A stretch of 17,232 nt of DNA from the NCBI GenBank assembly GCA_964428055.1, contig CAYRWM010000034.1, forward strand, positions 1-17,232. Direction: 5' to 3'. A model generated the notes under the pieces. It did not search any database, was not told the DNA's origin, and saw only the letters and a program-made list of their open reading frames with translations. The stretch is from CAYRWM01 sp964428055 (GTDB lineage Bacteria; Bacillota; Clostridia; Christensenellales; Christensenellaceae). Below are positions 15,236-17,232 of the stretch, one piece after another. Each line of letters opens with the position of its first letter. Positions within the stretch are counted from its first letter, which is position 1. The position numbers and the translations under genes are program-made.

Positions 15236-15264
15236 ATTATACTACCTGAAATAAAGATTTACAA
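15236..15264 (-). promoter_or_regulatory. Promoter of the TIM-barrel gene
   Basis: On the minus strand TTGTAA (15259-15264) and a perfect TATAAT (15236-15241) are exactly 17 bases apart. The -35 begins only seven bases after the T run of the upstream lipoprotein terminator. Confidence 0.75.
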
Positions 15265-15270
15265 TATTAT

Positions 15271-15296
15271 AAAAGAGACCCTCCGGAGAGGGTCTC
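15271..15296 (-). terminator. Terminator of cystatin-like lipoprotein gene 1
   Basis: GAGACCCTC/GAGGGTCTC form a perfect 9-bp stem with a 4-base loop, followed on the minus strand by TTTTATAAT. A second small hairpin, CCTGA-TAAA-TCAGG (15307-15320), lies between it and the stop codon. The main stem resembles the terminator of the paralogous gene at 16250-16276. Confidence 0.8.
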
Positions 15297-15333
15297 AGGG
15301 TCATGTCCTGATAAATCAGGCATGTGACACAGC

Positions 15334-16098
15334 TTAGTATTCATAGTACTGACCGATATCGAGCACGGTGCAGCCGGTTATCTCGGCGTTTCCATCAAGA
15401 TCCTCGTATACGGTTGCGACGCAGGCATAATCCCTGTTTGCCGTCTCGCCGACGCAGAGCAGTCTGTAATTTGTCCCAGCGACCACCTGAGTGCCCAGCA
15501 GAACAGCGGGAGTGAGCTTCATTCCTTCAAATTCCTTTGATGTCTTGTCAAATGCCTCAGCAGCTTCGCCTTCAACGCAGGTCCCGTCGATCGCGCACTC
15601 CCATGCACCCATAGGACCTTCTTCGTAAACCTGTCCCGCCGCCGGATCCGTTATGTCGAATTCCTTTACGGAAACCAGTTCACAGTTACCGTCAAGATCT
15701 ACGTATACGCTGACCATGTCCCATATTGCCTGTCCTTCAAGCTCCTTTACGGAAGGCCTGCCTATGCACAGGAACTCATAGTTCATTCCGGCAACGACCT
15801 GTGTGCCCACAACTGCCACCGGCGTGAGTTCCTCGCCTGTGACCGCCTCGGTAGCCTCGGCAAATACTTTTTTCTGCTCATCATTGAGCAGACTTGCGTT
15901 TCCTTCAAATACGGTCCATCCTCCGAGTATAGGATCTCCTGTCATTTCTTCAGCCTCCTCCGCAGGTGTTTCTTCAGCCGGTGCCGCGGTCTCTTCCGCA
16001 GCAGATGCTTCTTCCTGCTTATCCCTTGCCGCGCATCCCGTCATAATGATTGAAACGGCGAGCATGCAGCACAGTGTCAGTATCAGAACTTTTTTCAT
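15334..16098 (-). CDS. Tandem cystatin-like lipoprotein, copy 1
   Basis: This 254-residue predicted lipoprotein starts MKKVLIL, with lipobox IMTGC (lipidated C22). A Glu/Ala/Pro/Thr-rich linker runs to about 54. Two cystatin-like modules follow: module 1 (about 59-150) with GGW, a helix, QVVAG (100-104) and DLDGN (134-138), and module 2 (about 164-254) with GAW, QVVAG (204-208) and DLDGN (233-237). QVVAG is the protease-contacting hairpin of cystatins, inhibitors of papain-type enzymes. The start at 16098 is chosen because GGAGG lies 9 bases upstream; the in-frame ATG at 16158 would add a charged segment before the signal peptide. Inhibitory function is inferred; a non-inhibitory cystatin fold is the alternative. 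It is a paralogue of the next gene. Confidence 0.75.
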   Translation of the reverse strand: MKKVLILTLCCMLAVSIIMTGCAARDKQEEASAAEETAAPAEETPAEEAEEMTGDPILGGWTVFEGNASLLNDEQKKVFAEATEAVTGEELTPVAVVGTQVVAGMNYEFLCIGRPSVKELEGQAIWDMVSVYVDLDGNCELVSVKEFDITDPAAGQVYEEGPMGAWECAIDGTCVEGEAAEAFDKTSKEFEGMKLTPAVLLGTQVVAGTNYRLLCVGETANRDYACVATVYEDLDGNAEITGCTVLDIGQYYEY

Positions 16099-16124
16099 CT
16101 TTATATTCCTCCAATCCTTAAGAC

Positions 16125-16202
16125 TGTTGTTTTCTCTTCGGGAAAAAACTCTTTCCATCTATACAACAACCGAAGGGCCGGAACTCCTTTATTGTTTTCC
16201 GG
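16125..16202 (-). promoter_or_regulatory. Structured leader of lipoprotein gene 1
   Basis: Read as minus-strand RNA, a stem CCGGAA/TTCCGG (16197-16202 with 16178-16183) lies near the 5' end. Two interleaved 6-bp pairings follow: CTTCGG/CCGAAG (16170-16175 with 16136-16141) and TGTTGT/ACAACA (16163-16168 with 16125-16130). Together these could form an H-type pseudoknot shortly before the ribosome site. This is from hand pairing only. Confidence 0.3.
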
Positions 16203-16211
16203 ATTATCAGC

Positions 16212-16239
16212 ATTTTAATAATATGATGAGCAGCAACAA
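16212..16239 (-). promoter_or_regulatory. Possible promoter of lipoprotein gene 1
   Basis: On the minus strand TTGTTG (16234-16239) and TAAAAT (16212-16217) are 16 bases apart. The -35 is weak. A start near 16205 would give a leader of about 107 bases. It lies right after the terminator of the upstream paralogue. Confidence 0.35.
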
Positions 16240-16249
16240 AAAAGCATAT

Positions 16250-16276
16250 AAAAAGAAGCCCTCCTGAGAGGGCTTC
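16250..16276 (-). terminator. Terminator of cystatin-like lipoprotein gene 2
   Basis: GAAGCCCTC/GAGGGCTTC form a perfect 9-bp stem with a 4-base CTGA loop, followed on the minus strand by TTTTTATA. It has the same length, loop size and core bases as the terminator at 15271-15296, consistent with a shared origin. Confidence 0.85.
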
Positions 16277-16306
16277 CGGTCATGTTCTTAAACTCAGGGC
16301 TTATTA

Positions 16307-17077
16307 TTAAGCTTCCTGTTCGTAGTAGTGGCCCGAATCCAGTATTCCGCAGTCTGTTATCTCTGCGTTCCCGTCGAGATCAGCATAAACAGTTGCTATG
16401 CAGACAAATGCCTTGCCGCTCTTTACGCCTTTGCAGAGAAGCTTGTAGTTCGTGCCTGCTACGACCTGCGTACCGAGCAACACAGCGGGTGTGAGCTTGA
16501 TGCCTTCATATTCGCCCGATGTCTTGGCAAATGCCGCAGCAGCATCTCCTTTGACCAGTGTGCCGTTAAGAGCGCATTCCCATCCGCCGACCTTTGCGGA
16601 TGTATCTGCCGGCATAAGTACGGGCTCTGCTATATCAAGATCCTTGATCGATGATACGCTGCAGACATCCTTAGTATCAACATAGATGCTTACGATGTCC
16701 CAGGCGGGTACGGGATCACGTGTTACAGCTTCGCCCACGCAGAGGAACTGATAGTTCATTCCGGCAACGACCTGTGTTGAGATAACGGCAACGGGCTGGA
16801 ACTCTGCACCGACGAGACCTTCAAGACCCGCATTGAATATATCCGTCTGCTCTTCATCGAGAAGGGTGCCTTTTTCTTCATTCATAGTCCACCCTCCTGC
16901 AACAGCATCAGTGGGAGCTTCTTCGGGTTCTTCCGCAGGTTCTTCAGCGGCTTCTTCAGCAGCCTCTTCAGCCTGTTCCGCGGGTTCTTCCGCAGGTTTT
17001 TCCTCGGCTGCGCAGCCCGCAAACACAAGGGATGCCGCCAGGACCATACATAACATGATTATTAAAACGCGCTTCAT
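16307..17077 (-). CDS. Tandem cystatin-like lipoprotein, copy 2
   Basis: This 256-residue predicted lipoprotein starts MKRVLII, with lipobox VFAGC (C22). A low-complexity linker of EE, PAEE and AAEE units runs to about 58, long enough to cross part of the wall. Module 1 (about 61-150) has GGW, QVVAG (102-106) and a variant second hairpin DTKDV (134-138). Module 2 (about 164-254) has GGW, QVVAG (204-208) and DLDGN (233-237). Module 2 is about two-thirds identical to that of copy 1 by hand alignment, with cysteines at 168, 215, 226 and 243 in both. GGAGG lies 8 bases before the ATG. It has its own upstream region with a 24-base tandem repeat and its own terminator. A surface-anchored cysteine-protease inhibitor is the best inference. 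Confidence 0.78.
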   Translation of the reverse strand: MKRVLIIMLCMVLAASLVFAGCAAEEKPAEEPAEQAEEAAEEAAEEPAEEPEEAPTDAVAGGWTMNEEKGTLLDEEQTDIFNAGLEGLVGAEFQPVAVISTQVVAGMNYQFLCVGEAVTRDPVPAWDIVSIYVDTKDVCSVSSIKDLDIAEPVLMPADTSAKVGGWECALNGTLVKGDAAAAFAKTSGEYEGIKLTPAVLLGTQVVAGTNYKLLCKGVKSGKAFVCIATVYADLDGNAEITDCGILDSGHYYEQEA

Positions 17078-17100
17078 GATTGATTCCTCCTTAAATAATC

Positions 17101-17148
17101 ATTACACTCTATATACATTTTAAAATTACACTCTATATACATTTTAAA
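17101..17148. repeat. Perfect 24-bp tandem direct repeat
   Basis: Two identical adjacent 24-base units (17101-17124 and 17125-17148) begin ATTACACTC and end TTTTAAA. They lie 24-71 bases upstream of the start codon of lipoprotein gene 2, within its promoter region. On the minus strand each unit contains TATATA and TGTAAT, -10-like elements, but no good -35 is seen. They could be regulator binding sites, a duplicated promoter element, or simple slippage. Confidence 0.9.
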
Positions 17149-17177
17149 AAGTATTTTTCCTTTATAAAACATTAGTA

Positions 17178-17232
17178 TTATAACTCAAACTCCGCTCCGG
17201 GGCATCTTTTTTTTATCTCTTCGGCAAACTCC
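17178..17232 (-). CDS. 3' end of a minus-strand gene (partial)
   Basis: On the minus strand one frame stays open from the window edge to a TAA stop at 17178-17180. It encodes a C-terminus ending EIKKRCPGAEFEL, with ordinary codon use. The fragment is too short to name or to exclude chance. If real, it leaves about 100 bases for the promoter of lipoprotein gene 2, and no clear terminator is visible in that gap. Confidence 0.4.
   Translation of the reverse strand, partial: EFAEEIKKRCPGAEFEL

Noticed and set aside
16099..16158. Twenty-residue N-terminal extension of lipoprotein copy 1
   Set aside because: It would put charged residues before the signal peptide; GGAGG is placed for the ATG at 16098, and the paralogue starts at the equivalent Met.
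16921..17000. GAA/GCA-rich stretch as a possible repeat element or array
   Set aside because: It is coding sequence for the EE/AEE/PAEE linker, with irregular units; no CRISPR-like spacing.
16833..17123. Plus-strand open frame with Ser/Ala/Gly repeats
   Set aside because: It is the antisense of the Glu/Ala-rich linker of lipoprotein copy 2, and the low complexity explains the open frame.

Overview
The window looks like a housekeeping stretch from an anaerobic member of the Bacillota, probably Clostridia. The evidence is strong GGAGG-type ribosome binding sites, sigma-A-like promoters with 16-17 base spacers, rho-independent hairpins with T runs, a tRNA gene with encoded CCA, ATP-type PEP carboxykinase, lipoprotein signal peptides and heavy use of ATA/AGA codons. 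The family cannot be fixed by eye. I see no insertion sequence, phage gene, CRISPR array or rRNA, and no gene-free stretch longer than about 300 bases.

Layout. (1) 64-1656 (-): pckA, divergent from a three-gene operon (+): a TtcA-like PP-loop tRNA thiolase, an HxxxDG acyltransferase and a small zinc-ribbon membrane protein (1865-4244). (2) 4249-7635 (-): an apparent operon led by glmS, followed at gaps of 0-6 bases by a small C39-like cysteine peptidase, a zinc-ribbon membrane protein and a YjjG-type HAD nucleotidase. It converges on the first operon, whose terminator lies inside the HAD coding region. (3) 7793-9145 (+): glmM, divergent from glmS, so two enzymes of the UDP-GlcNAc route share one promoter region. 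(4) 9211-10868 (-): an acidic lipoprotein gene and trxB. (5) 10960-13363 (+): a small HEXXH protein and a large FMN/FAD/Fe-S oxidoreductase of the 2,4-dienoyl-CoA reductase family with an altered cluster motif. (6) 13423-15174 (-): tRNA-Thr(CGT), a flavodoxin-fold NAD(P)H oxidoreductase and a sugar-phosphate-isomerase-like TIM barrel. (7) 15334-17077 (-): two adjacent paralogous lipoproteins, each with two cystatin-like domains, followed by the 3' end of another minus-strand gene at the window edge.

The most unusual content is region 7. Both lipoproteins carry a Glu/Ala/Pro-rich linker and then two copies of a module with an N-terminal G-(G/A)-W, a helix-like segment and an exact QVVAG motif, the papain-binding hairpin signature of cystatins. 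They look like surface-anchored tandem inhibitors of C1-type cysteine proteases. The pair arose by duplication that included the terminators, has diverged heavily at silent sites and keeps the QVVAG core. The upstream copy is preceded by a perfect 24-base tandem repeat, and the downstream copy by a leader that could fold into a pseudoknot. Inhibitory activity and the target protease are inferred, not shown.
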